DNA of 46,332 bases, taken from NCBI RefSeq assembly GCF_965644225.1, contig NZ_CBFFRJ010000026.1, positions 1-46,332 on the forward strand. The letters are read 5' to 3'. Source of the stretch: CBFFRJ01 sp965644225. GTDB lineage: Bacteria; Pseudomonadota; Gammaproteobacteria; Enterobacterales; Enterobacteriaceae. A program made the translations under genes and the position numbers. Positions 7,778 to 17,259 of this stretch are shown in pieces. How positions within the stretch are numbered: the first letter of the stretch is position 1; the number at the start of each line of letters is the position of its first letter. The notes below the pieces were generated by a model. The model did no database searches. It worked only from the letters and a program-made list of their open reading frames with translations, and was not told the origin of the DNA.

Positions 7778-8760
7778 TGAGTATTAACAATCATGGTGAT
7801 GGCGAGATTAAGCGCCGTAATAAAACTGCCGACATCTGCTTTACCCTGACCCGCCAGTTCGAGCGCGGTGCCATGATCCACAGAGGTACGAATAAAGGGT
7901 AAACCGAGGGTGATATTCACGCCGCGGCCAAAGCCCTGGTATTTTAGCACGGGCAAGCCCTGATCGTGGTACATCGCGAGTACCGCGTCGGCATTGTCCA
8001 GATATTTGGGCTGGAAAAGGGTGTCTGCCGGCAGTGGGCCGCTAAGATGCATGCCTTTTGCCCGCATTTCATTGAGCACCGGAATGATAGTGTCTATCTC
8101 TTCCGTGCCCATGTGCCCACCTTCGCCAGCGTGTGGGTTAAGACCACACACCAGGATATGCGGCTGGTCCAGGCCAAATTTTTGCTGTAAATCAGCATGC
8201 AGAATGGTTATCACTTCGCGCAGCAAGTCGGGCGTGATCGCCTCTGCGACGGCTTTGAGCGGCAGATGGGTTGTCGCCAGCGCGACGCGTAACTCTTCCG
8301 TGGCCAGCATCATGACGACCTTGCTGACCTGCGATCGCTCTTCGAAAAATTCGGTATGCCCGGTAAAGGGCGTGCCCGCATCGTTAATGACCCCTTTATG
8401 CACCGGGCCGGTTATCAGGGCGGCAAACTCGCCATTCAGGCAGCCGTCGCAGGCGCGGGCCAGAGTCTCAACGACGTAAGGGCCATTTTGCGCGTTCAGT
8501 TCACCGGGTACGGCCAGGGTTTTCAGGGCAACAGGCAGTATGGTTAAACTGCCCGCTTGCTGGGCAGTGGCGGGCAGAGAAGGGGTATATTCGCGAAGCC
8601 TGAGCGGAAGACCAAGCAAGGCGGCTCGCTCGGTCAACAGTCCTGCATCCGCGCACACCACCAGTTCAACCGGCCAGTCGCGCTGGGCGAGCTGGACGAC
8701 TAAATCGGGGCCAATCCCGGCGGGTTCGCCGGGAGTGATAACGACACGAGCTGTCTGCAT
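7774..8760 (-). CDS. pdxA: 4-hydroxythreonine-4-phosphate dehydrogenase
   Basis: NAD-dependent, metal-requiring enzyme that oxidises 4-phosphohydroxy-L-threonine in the DXP-dependent pyridoxal 5'-phosphate pathway; cytoplasmic. The 328-residue length is normal. Diagnostic segments are TPGEPAGIGPDL at the N-terminus, HKGVINDAGTPFTGHTEFF, the metal-ligand NPHAGEGGHMG and MYHDQGLPVLKY histidine motifs, and TSVDHGTALELAG near the C-terminus. The surA stop and pdxA start share one base (TAATG) and pdxA overlaps rsmA by 4 bp, so the three genes are tightly coupled. Confidence 0.98.
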   Translation of the reverse strand: MQTARVVITPGEPAGIGPDLVVQLAQRDWPVELVVCADAGLLTERAALLGLPLRLREYTPSLPATAQQAGSLTILPVALKTLAVPGELNAQNGPYVVETLARACDGCLNGEFAALITGPVHKGVINDAGTPFTGHTEFFEERSQVSKVVMMLATEELRVALATTHLPLKAVAEAITPDLLREVITILHADLQQKFGLDQPHILVCGLNPHAGEGGHMGTEEIDTIIPVLNEMRAKGMHLSGPLPADTLFQPKYLDNADAVLAMYHDQGLPVLKYQGFGRGVNITLGLPFIRTSVDHGTALELAGQGKADVGSFITALNLAITMIVNTQ

Positions 8761-10046
8761 TAATTACTCAACACTTTGACGTAAGCGCTGGCGCGTTGTT
8801 CCTGCATCCAGGTCGCTGCTTCTTCGGAGAACTTACGGTTCATCAGCATGCGGTAAGCCCTGTCTTTCTGCGCGGCGTCGGTTTTGTCGACGTTGCGGGT
8901 ATCCAGCAGCTCAATCAAATGCCAGCCGAAAGAGGAGTGAACCGGGGCACTTGTTTGACCACGGCTCAGTTTCGTCAGCGCATCGCGGAAGGCAGGATCA
9001 TAAATATCCGTTGCCGCCCAGCCCAGATCGCCGCCCTGATTCGCTGAACCTGGATCCTGAGAAAACTCTTTTGCTGCCGCCGCAAAGGTGGTTTTACCGC
9101 TCTTAATATCTGCGGCAATTTGTTCCAGTTTTGCGCGTGCCTGGTCATCGCTCATGATCGGCGAAGGCTTCAGCAGGATATGGCGGGCGTGAACTTCGGT
9201 GACTGAAATGCTCTGGCTCTGGCCACGCAGATCGTTCACTTTCAGAATATGGAAGCCAACGCCGGAACGGATAGGGCCAATAACATCGCCTTTTTTCGCG
9301 GTGCTCAGTGCCTGGGCGAAAATAGACGGCAGTTCCTGAATACGACCCCAGCCCATCTGGCCGCCTTTCAGCGCTTGCTGGTCGGCAGAGTAGGTGATCG
9401 CCAGTTTGCCAAAGTCACCGCCGTTACGCGCTTCTTCAACAATCGACGTCGCCTGACGTCCTGCTTCATTAATCTGCTCAGAGCTTGGGTTTTCCGGCAG
9501 TGGGATCAGAATGTGGCTGAGGTTAAGTTCCGTACTGGCATCGTTCTGGTTACCCACCTGCTGGGCCAGCGCGTCTACTTCCTGCGGAAGCACGGTAATA
9601 CGACGACGCACTTCATTGTTACGCACTTCTGAAATGGTCATCTCTTTGCGGATCTGCGCGCGGTAGCTATTGTAATTCACCCCGTCGTAGGCCAGACGGC
9701 TGCGCATTTGATCCAATGATATATTGTTCTGTTTGGCGATATTGGCGATAGCTTCATCAAGCTGCTGGTCAGTTACTTTGACCCCCATCTTGGTTGCCAT
9801 CTGCAAAATGATTTGATCCGAAATCAAACGTTCCAGAATCTGATGGCGCAGTGTCGCATCGTCAGGTAACTGCTGACCAGCCTGACCCGCATTGAGCTTC
9901 ACTGACTGCATCAAACCATCAACGTCGCTTTCGAGCACCACGCCGTTATTGACGACGGCGGCTACTTTATCAACAACCTGTGGTGCAGCGAAACTGGTAT
10001 TCGCAACCATAGCGATACCGAGAAGCAGCGTTTTCCAGTTCTTCAT
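8760..10046 (-). CDS. surA: Periplasmic chaperone and peptidyl-prolyl isomerase SurA
   Basis: Periplasmic chaperone that escorts unfolded outer-membrane beta-barrel proteins to the BAM complex. The 428-residue precursor begins with a clear Sec signal peptide (MKNWKTLLLGIAMVANTSFA). An N-terminal helical chaperone domain follows, then two parvulin-type PPIase domains: the first starts near SHILIPLPENPSSEQ (about residue 176) and the second near ARHILLKPSPIMSDD (about residue 287), with the GGDLGW and GWHLIEL motifs of the second. A C-terminal helix completes the chaperone fold. It lies 53 bp downstream of lptD, one of its best-known clients. Confidence 0.98.
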   Translation of the reverse strand: MKNWKTLLLGIAMVANTSFAAPQVVDKVAAVVNNGVVLESDVDGLMQSVKLNAGQAGQQLPDDATLRHQILERLISDQIILQMATKMGVKVTDQQLDEAIANIAKQNNISLDQMRSRLAYDGVNYNSYRAQIRKEMTISEVRNNEVRRRITVLPQEVDALAQQVGNQNDASTELNLSHILIPLPENPSSEQINEAGRQATSIVEEARNGGDFGKLAITYSADQQALKGGQMGWGRIQELPSIFAQALSTAKKGDVIGPIRSGVGFHILKVNDLRGQSQSISVTEVHARHILLKPSPIMSDDQARAKLEQIAADIKSGKTTFAAAAKEFSQDPGSANQGGDLGWAATDIYDPAFRDALTKLSRGQTSAPVHSSFGWHLIELLDTRNVDKTDAAQKDRAYRMLMNRKFSEEAATWMQEQRASAYVKVLSN

Positions 10047-10099
10047 ACCTTTTCCATTTCAATTAACCGCAATGCGGATTACGTTGCAAATCAACTACA

Positions 10100-12442
10100 T
10101 CATAAAGAGCTGCGGTACGGCAGAATGTTCGAACGCAGCATCTGCTGTGTGCCCAAACCGTAATTCGAGCTCAAACCGCGCAACTCAATGTTGAAACCGA
10201 TGACGTTGTCATACTTGCTTTGGTTGTTTTCCCAGCCGTTGATCTTGCGTTCATAACCAACGCGAAGGGCATAACAGCAGGAGTTATATTGCAGACCAAG
10301 CATCTGGTCGGCAGGTTTGCGTGTGTTAGTGTCGTAGTAATAAGCCCCGACAACAGACCAGCGGTCCACGACCGGCCAGCTTGCCACGATCCCAACCTGC
10401 GAAATACCCTCTTTATACTGTTCCGTGGTTGCGTAGTTCGGCAGTGTGGCCTGAATATATTCCGGGCTGGCATAGCGATAGCTCAGCTGTGCCAGACGGT
10501 CATCATCCTGGCGATACTCAAAGGATGCGGTGCTGTTGGCAATGTTATTCAGGCGCGTGTCGTACTGCACACCACCCCGCATGCCCCAGCGATCGGCAAT
10601 ACGCCAGTAGGTATCTCCTGCCCACACCAGTGAACCCGTTTTGCTGTCTTTCTCCCAGTTGATATTGTCATCGCCGGTGCGTGACTCAGTGAAATAGTAG
10701 ATTTGACCAACAGAAACGTTAAAACGTTCAACGGCAGCGTTATCATAAATACGCGATGTGACGCCGGTAGTGACCTGGTTTGCTGAGGCGATGCGATCCA
10801 GGCCGCCATAGATACGGTCGCGGAACAGGCCGCTGAAGTCTGATTGCAGCATAGAGGAGTCGTAGTTATTGATGCCGCTCTGGTCACGGTACGGCACGTA
10901 GAGGTACATCGCGCGCGGTTCCAGCGTCTGGGTGTATCCCTCGGCGACATTCATATCGCGCTCGAAGATCAGTTTGCCATCGACCTTGAACTGCGGCATA
11001 ACGCGGTTAACTGATTCCTGGTAATCAGTGCCGTTCGTGGCGTTATATTCATCAACATTGGTTTGCTGATAGTGGGTCGCCAGCATTTTGACTTCGGTAT
11101 TGAGACTGCTCCAGGCATTGGAGAGCGGCAAATCTAACGTCGGTTCAAGGTGAACGCGGGTCGCTTCCGGACGGCTGGAGTTGGAATTCACAAAGTGTAC
11201 GGCCTGAGCATAAAGATGAGCGTCAAACGGGCCGAGATCGTTTTTATAGTAGTTCACATCCAGCTGCGGCAGAGCAGAGTATGAATTACTGTTGGTGCGA
11301 TCGAACACCTGGAACTGCCTGGTTGAAACCGTCGCGTTAAAGTTTTCCAGCCCATAACCAACGCTGAATTTTTGCGTGGCGTAACCGTCAGTACTGGAAC
11401 CGTATTTGGATGAGAAATCGTTAAAATAGTTCGAGTCGCTGACTTTGGTGTAGTCGACGTTAAAACGCCACACCTGATCCATCACCCCGAAGTGGTTCCA
11501 GTAGAATAACCAGCGATGGCGATCGCCTTCCGTCGGATGATCATCCTGATAAACGTTATCAGAAGGTAAGTAGTCGAATCCGACAAGGCCAGTACCCGCC
11601 TGGGTCAGATAGCGGAATTCGTTTTGCCACTGCACGTTGCCGCGTTTTTGAATGTAATGCGGGGTGATGGTGGCATCAAAGTTAGGAGCAATGTTCCAGT
11701 AGTACGGCAGCGAAAACTCAAGGGAGTTATTGGTGCTGTATTTCGCATTCGGGATCAGGAAACCTGAACGGCGTTTATCGCCTACCGGCAACTGGAGATA
11801 CGGGCTGTAGAAGATCGGTACCGGGCCGAGTTTAAAGCGCGCGTTCCAGATTTCAGCCACTTGTTCTTCGCGGTCATGGATCACTTCGCTGCCGACCACG
11901 CTCCAGGTATCGGAACCTGGCAGACAGGAGGTAAAGGTACCGTTTTCCAGAATGGTGTAGCGATTGTCGCCACGCTGCTTCATCAGGTCCGCTTTCCCGC
12001 GCCCCTGGCGCCCAACCATCTGGTAATCCCCTTCCCAGACGTTAGTGTCTTTGGTGTTGAGGTTCGCCCAGGCTTTCGGACCTTTCAGGATGACCTGATT
12101 ATCGTCATAGTGCACATTACCCAGTGCATCCACTGTTCTTACCGGAACGGCCTGACCCGCAGCCTGTTGCTGATGCAGTTGAACCTCATCGGAGCGCAGG
12201 CGGCTGTTACCCTGATTAATATCGACATTGCCGGTGAAAACGGCATCGTCAGGGTAGTTCCCTTTAGCGTGATCGGCATTGATGGTCACCGGCAGATTAT
12301 TGGTATCGCCTTCAACCAGGGGACGGTTATAGCTGGGCACGCCAAGCATACATTGCGTGGCGAGAGAGGCAGTCATCCCTTGTTGGCTATAAAGGGCGGT
12401 ACCAATCATGGTAGCCAGGAGGGTGGGAATACGTTTTTTCAT
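10100..12442 (-). CDS. lptD: LPS-assembly outer-membrane protein LptD
   Basis: Outer-membrane 26-strand beta-barrel translocon that, with the lipoprotein LptE plugged inside, inserts lipopolysaccharide into the outer leaflet. The protein is 780 residues from the ATG at 12442. I preferred it to an upstream in-frame start at 12466 because MKKRIPTLL begins the family signal peptide. Cleavage is expected near residue 24. A periplasmic beta-jellyroll (residues about 45-200) precedes the barrel. Four cysteines needed for the inter-domain disulphides are present: Cys31, Cys173 and the adjacent CC pair in the C-terminal NSCCYALRVGYERK segment. It heads the lptD-surA-pdxA-rsmA-apaGH operon. Confidence 0.98.
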   Translation of the reverse strand: MKKRIPTLLATMIGTALYSQQGMTASLATQCMLGVPSYNRPLVEGDTNNLPVTINADHAKGNYPDDAVFTGNVDINQGNSRLRSDEVQLHQQQAAGQAVPVRTVDALGNVHYDDNQVILKGPKAWANLNTKDTNVWEGDYQMVGRQGRGKADLMKQRGDNRYTILENGTFTSCLPGSDTWSVVGSEVIHDREEQVAEIWNARFKLGPVPIFYSPYLQLPVGDKRRSGFLIPNAKYSTNNSLEFSLPYYWNIAPNFDATITPHYIQKRGNVQWQNEFRYLTQAGTGLVGFDYLPSDNVYQDDHPTEGDRHRWLFYWNHFGVMDQVWRFNVDYTKVSDSNYFNDFSSKYGSSTDGYATQKFSVGYGLENFNATVSTRQFQVFDRTNSNSYSALPQLDVNYYKNDLGPFDAHLYAQAVHFVNSNSSRPEATRVHLEPTLDLPLSNAWSSLNTEVKMLATHYQQTNVDEYNATNGTDYQESVNRVMPQFKVDGKLIFERDMNVAEGYTQTLEPRAMYLYVPYRDQSGINNYDSSMLQSDFSGLFRDRIYGGLDRIASANQVTTGVTSRIYDNAAVERFNVSVGQIYYFTESRTGDDNINWEKDSKTGSLVWAGDTYWRIADRWGMRGGVQYDTRLNNIANSTASFEYRQDDDRLAQLSYRYASPEYIQATLPNYATTEQYKEGISQVGIVASWPVVDRWSVVGAYYYDTNTRKPADQMLGLQYNSCCYALRVGYERKINGWENNQSKYDNVIGFNIELRGLSSNYGLGTQQMLRSNILPYRSSL

Positions 12443-12639
12443 ACGTTGTATTTGTTGTTCCGTCATCTGTGGCTTTACGCTAGCAAACGGTCAGAGACTA
12501 ACGTACTCATCTTCGCAGCGCTAGTTTTAATCCTGCCCGTATTCGAGCCAGGTCAGCGAAGACTGTACCTGTGCACGGCATAGAATGACGGGTATGATAA
12601 AGCAAATTTTAGCCGACGGCATGACGATTTGGGGAGTAT

Positions 12640-13452
12640 ATGCAGTATTGGGGAAAAGTGGCGGGTTTGGTCATCGCTTTGATTATGGGCGGAGGCTTTT
12701 GGGGCGCAGTCCTTGGCCTGTTAATCGGGCATATGTTTGATAAAGCGCGCAGCCGCAAAATGGCGTGGTTTGCCAATCAGCAGGAACGCCAGTCGCTCTT
12801 TTTCGCCACCACCTTTGAGGTGATGGGGCATCTGACCAAATCAAAAGGGCACGTTACTGAAGCTGATATCCAGGTCGCCAGCCTGTTTATGGACAGAATG
12901 AATCTGCATGGTGACTCTCGCAGCGCAGCGCAGCAGGCGTTTCGCGTAGGTAAGGCGGATAACTATCCGTTACGCGAGAAAATGCGTCAGTTCCGTAGTA
13001 TCTGTTTTGGGCGCTTTGACTTAATTCGGATGTTTCTGGAGATTCAGATCCAGGCGGCTTTTGCCGATGGTTCTCTGCATCCGAACGAACGCGAAGTGCT
13101 GTATGTCATTGCCGAAGAGCTGGGCATTTCACGCACCCAGTTTGACCAGTTCCTGCGCATGATGCAGGGGGGCGCGCAGTTTGGTGGCGGTTATCAGCAA
13201 CAATCGGGCGGCGGCTGGCAGCAGGCGCAACGAGGCCCTACGCTTGAAGATGCCTGCAATGTGCTGGGAGTGAAGTCGACGGACGATGCGACCACTATCA
13301 AGCGCGCATACCGTAAGCAGATGAGTGAACACCATCCGGATAAACTGGTGGCGAAAGGGTTGCCGCCGGAGATGATGGAGATGGCGAAGCAGAAAGCGCA
13401 GGAAATTCAAAAGGCTTACGAGTTAATCAAAGAGCAAAAAGGCTTTAAATAA
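12640..13452 (+). CDS. djlA: DjlA, membrane-anchored DnaJ-like co-chaperone
   Basis: Inner-membrane co-chaperone that stimulates DnaK ATPase; in E. coli overproduction induces capsule genes through RcsBC. The 270-residue protein has an N-terminal transmembrane segment (residues about 6-30, rich in glycine: GLVIALIMGGGFWGAVLGLL), a TerB-like helical central domain (about 50-170), a Gly/Gln-rich linker (GGGYQQQSGGGWQQ) and a C-terminal J domain from about residue 204 with the invariant HPD tripeptide in SEHHPDKL. It is transcribed divergently from lptD. Confidence 0.97.
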   Translation: MQYWGKVAGLVIALIMGGGFWGAVLGLLIGHMFDKARSRKMAWFANQQERQSLFFATTFEVMGHLTKSKGHVTEADIQVASLFMDRMNLHGDSRSAAQQAFRVGKADNYPLREKMRQFRSICFGRFDLIRMFLEIQIQAAFADGSLHPNEREVLYVIAEELGISRTQFDQFLRMMQGGAQFGGGYQQQSGGGWQQAQRGPTLEDACNVLGVKSTDDATTIKRAYRKQMSEHHPDKLVAKGLPPEMMEMAKQKAQEIQKAYELIKEQKGFK

Positions 13453-13466
13453 GTCGCCGTTTTTCA

Positions 13467-13540
13467 CCCTCACCCCGACCCTCTCCCTCAGGGAGAGGGA
13501 GAAAACCATCCTCTCGCCTCATTGAGGAGAGGGTGAGGGG
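13467..13540. repeat. Nested intergenic palindromic repeat (CCCTCACCC type)
   Basis: Outer arms CCCTCACCC (13467-13475) and GGGTGAGGG (13531-13539) enclose two inner hairpins: CCCTCTCCCT/AGGGAGAGGG (13479-13499) and an imperfect CTCTCGCCTC...GAGGAGAG (13511-13531). The result is a cruciform-capable, cloverleaf-like structure between convergent djlA and rluA. Similar C/T-rich intergenic repeats are common in enteric and pseudomonad genomes. It probably also terminates transcription. Confidence 0.8.
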
Positions 13541-13554
13541 AAAAGGGATCGGGA

Positions 13555-14214
13555 CTAAAAATCCACCGGCGCTTTAAAGGTCATACTGTTGCCAAACGCC
13601 GGGTGGGTGATGGTCAGCGTTTCGGCATGCAGTAACAGACGCGGCGCCATGGCTAAGGCTTCTGGCGTTGCGTAAAACCGGTCACCGAGGATCGGATGCC
13701 CCAGCGCCTGCATATGTACGCGCAGCTGGTGGGAGCGCCCGGTGATGGGTTTGAGCCGTACCCGGGTGCTGTTATCCGCCGCTAACTCCAGCACCTCATA
13801 CTCCGTTTGCGCGGACTTACCGGTTTCAAAGCACACCTTTTGCTTCGGTCGATTCGGCCAGTCGCAAATCAACGGCAAATCCACCAGCCCGGTCTCTTTT
13901 TCCAGATGGCCCCAGACGCGCGCCACGTACTGCTTCTTCGGTTCGCGTTCACGGAACTGCCGCTTAAGCTCACGCTCGGCGGCTTTGGTCAGTGCCACTA
14001 CAATCACGCCGCTGGTCGCCATATCCAGACGGTGCACCGACTCAGACAGAGGGAAATCGCGCTGCACCCGCGTCATTACGCTGTCTTTGTGCTCCTCAAG
14101 GCGTCCCGGCACGGACAACAAGCCGCTGGGCTTGTTGACCACCAAAATGTGCTCATCCTGATAGAGAATGACCAGCCAGGGATCCTGTGGCGGATTGTAG
14201 GACTCCAGTACCAT
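13555..14214 (-). CDS. rluA: Pseudouridine synthase RluA (23S rRNA 746 / tRNA 32)
   Basis: Dual-specificity pseudouridine synthase that modifies U746 of 23S rRNA and U32 of several tRNAs; cytoplasmic. The 219-residue length matches RluA. The catalytic motif HRLDMATSG carries Asp64, and the family segments LVVNKPSGLLSVPGR and LKPITGRSHQLRVHMQALGHPILGD are present. There is no S4 domain, as expected for RluA. It lies 10 bp downstream of rapA on the same strand and converges with djlA. Confidence 0.98.
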   Translation of the reverse strand: MVLESYNPPQDPWLVILYQDEHILVVNKPSGLLSVPGRLEEHKDSVMTRVQRDFPLSESVHRLDMATSGVIVVALTKAAERELKRQFREREPKKQYVARVWGHLEKETGLVDLPLICDWPNRPKQKVCFETGKSAQTEYEVLELAADNSTRVRLKPITGRSHQLRVHMQALGHPILGDRFYATPEALAMAPRLLLHAETLTITHPAFGNSMTFKAPVDF

Positions 14215-14224
14215 ACCCGCTCCG

Positions 14225-17131
14225 TTACTGATGGGTTACAACGATAAGACGCAACGCATCAAGACGCCAGCCCGCCTGCGACAGGCTTTCCAGCACCTGC
14301 TGACGGTTGCTTTCAATAGCACTCAGTTCGTCATCACGAATGTTCGGGTTCACCGCACGCAGTGCCTCGAGGCGGGAGAGTTCCGCGGACAGCTTCTCAT
14401 CCGCTTCCGTTTTCGCCGCGTCGATCAGCGCCAGGGCAGCTTGTTCAACCTGCGCTTCGCCTTTTTGCAAAATGGTATGCACATCCTGATGCACTGCATT
14501 CACCAGTTTGCTGCCGGTATGGCGGTTGACGGCGCTCAACTGGCGGTTAAAGCTCTCGAACTCCACCTGACCTGCAAGGTTGGTTCCGTTTTTATCGACC
14601 AGCAGACGGATCGGCGTAGGCGGCAGGAAACGCGTCAGTTGCAGCTGTTTTGGCGCCTGGGCTTCAACGACGTAAATCAGCTCCAGCAACAGGGTGCCCA
14701 CCGGCAGGGCTTTGTTTTTCAGCAGTGAAATGGTGCTGCTACCGGTGTCGCCGGAGAGGATCAGATCCAGACCGTTGCGGATCAGCGGATGTTCCCAGGT
14801 AATAAACTGCGCATCTTCGCGGGACAGGGCCACATCACGCTCAAAGGTGATGGTGCAGCCATCTTCCGGCAGACCCGGGAAATCAGGCACCAGCATATGA
14901 TCCGATGGGGTCAGAACAATCATGTTCTCCCCGCGATCGTCCTGGTTGATCCCGACGATATCAAACAGGTTCATGGCGAAACTGATAAGACCGGTGTCGT
15001 CGTCCTGTTCTTCAATGCTTTCTGCCAGCGCCTGTGCCTTTTCGCCGCCGTTAGAGTGGATCTCCAGCAGACGGTCGCGGCCTTGTTCAAGCTGCGCTTT
15101 CAGGGCATCGTGCTGCTCACGACAGCTCTTGATCAGGTCGTCGAAGCCTTCGGTCTCTTCCGGCGACGCCAGGTAACTGATAAGGCTGGTATGCACTTTA
15201 TCGTAGATGGCGCGGCCAGTCGGACAGGTATGTTCAAACGCGTCCAGACCTTCGTGATACCAGCATACCAGCACGGATTGGGCGGTTTTTTCGAGATACG
15301 GCACATGGATCTGAATGTCGTGCGCCTGGCCGATACGATCCAGACGACCAATACGCTGCTCCAGCAGGTCCGGGTTAAACGGCAGATCGAACATCACCAG
15401 ATGGCTGGCGAACTGGAAGTTACGCCCTTCAGAGCCGATTTCAGAGCACAGCAGCACCTGGGCGCCGCTGTCTTCTTCACCGAACCAGGCCGCAGCACGG
15501 TCACGCTCAATGATCGACATCCCTTCGTGGAAGACGGCCGCACGGATACCTTCGCGTTCGCGCAGTACCTGCTCCAGTTGCAGCGCGGTGGCGGCTTTGG
15601 CACAAATAACCAGCACTTTCTGCGAGCGATGGCTGGTGAGATAGCCCATTAACCATTCCACGCGCGGATCAAAGTTCCACCAGGTACCGGTGTCACCTTC
15701 AAACTCCTGGTAAATCTGCTCCGGGTAGAGCATGTCGCGGGCGCGGTCTTCCTGGCTCTTACGCGCGCCCATAATGCCGGAGACTTTGATGGCGGTCTGG
15801 TATTGGGTTGGCAGCGGCAGCTTGATGGTGTGCAGCTCGCGTTTCGGGAAGCCTTTCACGCCGTTACGGGTGTTGCGGAACAGCACGCGGCTGGTGCCGT
15901 GCCTGTCCATCAGCATGGCGATCAGTTCCTGACGCGCGGCCTCAGCGCCTTCTCTGTCGCTGTTGGCGGTTTGCAGCAGGGGTTCAATGTCCTGCTCGCC
16001 AATCAGGTCGCTCAGCATATTCAGGTCGGCATCGCTCAGGCGCTCGCCTTCGAGCAGCAGTGAGACGGCATCGGCGACCGGGCGGTAGTTCTGTTGCTCA
16101 TCGACAAACTGGGCAAAGTCGTGGAAACGGTTTGGATCCAACAGACGCAGACGGGCGAAGTGACTCTCCAGTCCCAGCTGTTCCGGCGTTGCGGTCAGCA
16201 ACAAAATACCCGGCACGCGTTCGGCCAGCTGTTCAATCGCCATATATTCGCGGCTCGGGGCTTCTTCGCTCCAGACGAGGTGATGGGCTTCATCCACCAC
16301 CATCAGATCCCACTCTGCATCGCATAAATGCTCAAGACGCTGCTTGCTGCGGCGCACGAAATCCAGGGAGCAAATGACCAGTTGCTCGGTTTCGAAGGGG
16401 TTATCGGCATCGTGCTGCGCTTCGGCATAGCGCTCATCATCAAACAGCGCAAAGCGCAGGTTGAAACGGCGCAGCATCTCCACCAGCCACTGATGCTGGA
16501 GAGTCTCTGGCAGGACGATCAGCACGCGTTCCGCAGCGCCAGACAGCAGTTGCTGGTGCAGGATCATCCCGGCTTCAATGGTTTTACCCAGTCCCACTTC
16601 ATCTGCCAGCAGGACGCGCGGCGCGTGACGACGACCGACATCATGGGCGATATGCAACTGGTGGGGGATCAGGCTGGTACGCTGACCACGCAGACCGCTC
16701 CACGGCATGCGGTATTGCTCGCTCTGGTATTTACGTGCGCGATAGCGCAGCGCGAAACGATCCATACGGTCGATTTGCCCGGCGAACAGTCGGTCCTGCG
16801 GTTTGCTGAACACCAGTTTGCTGTCGAGCATCACCTCGCGCAGCATGATGTTCGCTTCCTCAGTGTCCAGACGGGTTCCGATATAGGCGAGCAGGCCGTT
16901 TTCTTCTAATACTTCTTCGATGCTCATCTGCCAGCCTTCATGGCTGGTTACCGTATCACCAGGATTAAACATGACGCGTGTGACGGGGGAGTCGCTACGT
17001 GCGTAAAGACGGTTTTCTCCCGTCGCGGGAAAAAGGAGGGTGACTGTTCGCGCATCCATCGCAACGACGGTACCAAGTCCGAGTTCGCTTTCCGTGTCAC
17101 TTATCCAGCGTTGACCAAGTTTAAAGGGCAT
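14225..17131 (-). CDS. rapA: RapA, RNA polymerase-associated Swi2/Snf2 ATPase
   Basis: ATP-dependent translocase that binds core RNA polymerase and promotes its recycling from post-termination complexes. The protein is 968 residues from the ATG at 17131, which gives the family start MPFKLGQRW; the open frame to 17152 was not used. Domains in order are N-terminal Tudor-like beta barrels (residues 1-110), a helicase ATP-binding lobe with Walker A LADEVGLGKTIEAG and box II VVDEAHHL, a second helicase lobe with SEIGSEGRNFQFASHLVMFD and QRIGRLDRIGQ, and a C-terminal RapA-specific region. It follows polB on the same strand. Confidence 0.98.
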   Translation of the reverse strand: MPFKLGQRWISDTESELGLGTVVAMDARTVTLLFPATGENRLYARSDSPVTRVMFNPGDTVTSHEGWQMSIEEVLEENGLLAYIGTRLDTEEANIMLREVMLDSKLVFSKPQDRLFAGQIDRMDRFALRYRARKYQSEQYRMPWSGLRGQRTSLIPHQLHIAHDVGRRHAPRVLLADEVGLGKTIEAGMILHQQLLSGAAERVLIVLPETLQHQWLVEMLRRFNLRFALFDDERYAEAQHDADNPFETEQLVICSLDFVRRSKQRLEHLCDAEWDLMVVDEAHHLVWSEEAPSREYMAIEQLAERVPGILLLTATPEQLGLESHFARLRLLDPNRFHDFAQFVDEQQNYRPVADAVSLLLEGERLSDADLNMLSDLIGEQDIEPLLQTANSDREGAEAARQELIAMLMDRHGTSRVLFRNTRNGVKGFPKRELHTIKLPLPTQYQTAIKVSGIMGARKSQEDRARDMLYPEQIYQEFEGDTGTWWNFDPRVEWLMGYLTSHRSQKVLVICAKAATALQLEQVLREREGIRAAVFHEGMSIIERDRAAAWFGEEDSGAQVLLCSEIGSEGRNFQFASHLVMFDLPFNPDLLEQRIGRLDRIGQAHDIQIHVPYLEKTAQSVLVCWYHEGLDAFEHTCPTGRAIYDKVHTSLISYLASPEETEGFDDLIKSCREQHDALKAQLEQGRDRLLEIHSNGGEKAQALAESIEEQDDDTGLISFAMNLFDIVGINQDDRGENMIVLTPSDHMLVPDFPGLPEDGCTITFERDVALSREDAQFITWEHPLIRNGLDLILSGDTGSSTISLLKNKALPVGTLLLELIYVVEAQAPKQLQLTRFLPPTPIRLLVDKNGTNLAGQVEFESFNRQLSAVNRHTGSKLVNAVHQDVHTILQKGEAQVEQAALALIDAAKTEADEKLSAELSRLEALRAVNPNIRDDELSAIESNRQQVLESLSQAGWRLDALRLIVVTHQ

Positions 17132-17259
17132 AAAATGAACTCTATATCTCAAATTGCGGGCAATAGTTCGTCACCGTCCATGGGTTGGGCGGGCGTCTAA
17201 TGTTGGGGCCTGGAATAGAAAGGGCGCTATGGTACTGGATGACAATGATTTCGTCACTA

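Noticed and set aside
13467..13540. The nested palindrome as an ERIC or REP/BIME element
   Set aside because: It lacks the ERIC core and ends, and the REP GCC(G/T)GATG-type consensus; it belongs to a different intergenic repeat type.
14231..16909. Several long plus-strand open frames opposite rapA (up to 287 codons)
   Set aside because: They are antisense shadows of the well-conserved rapA reading frame; they lack family resemblance and ribosome-binding sites.
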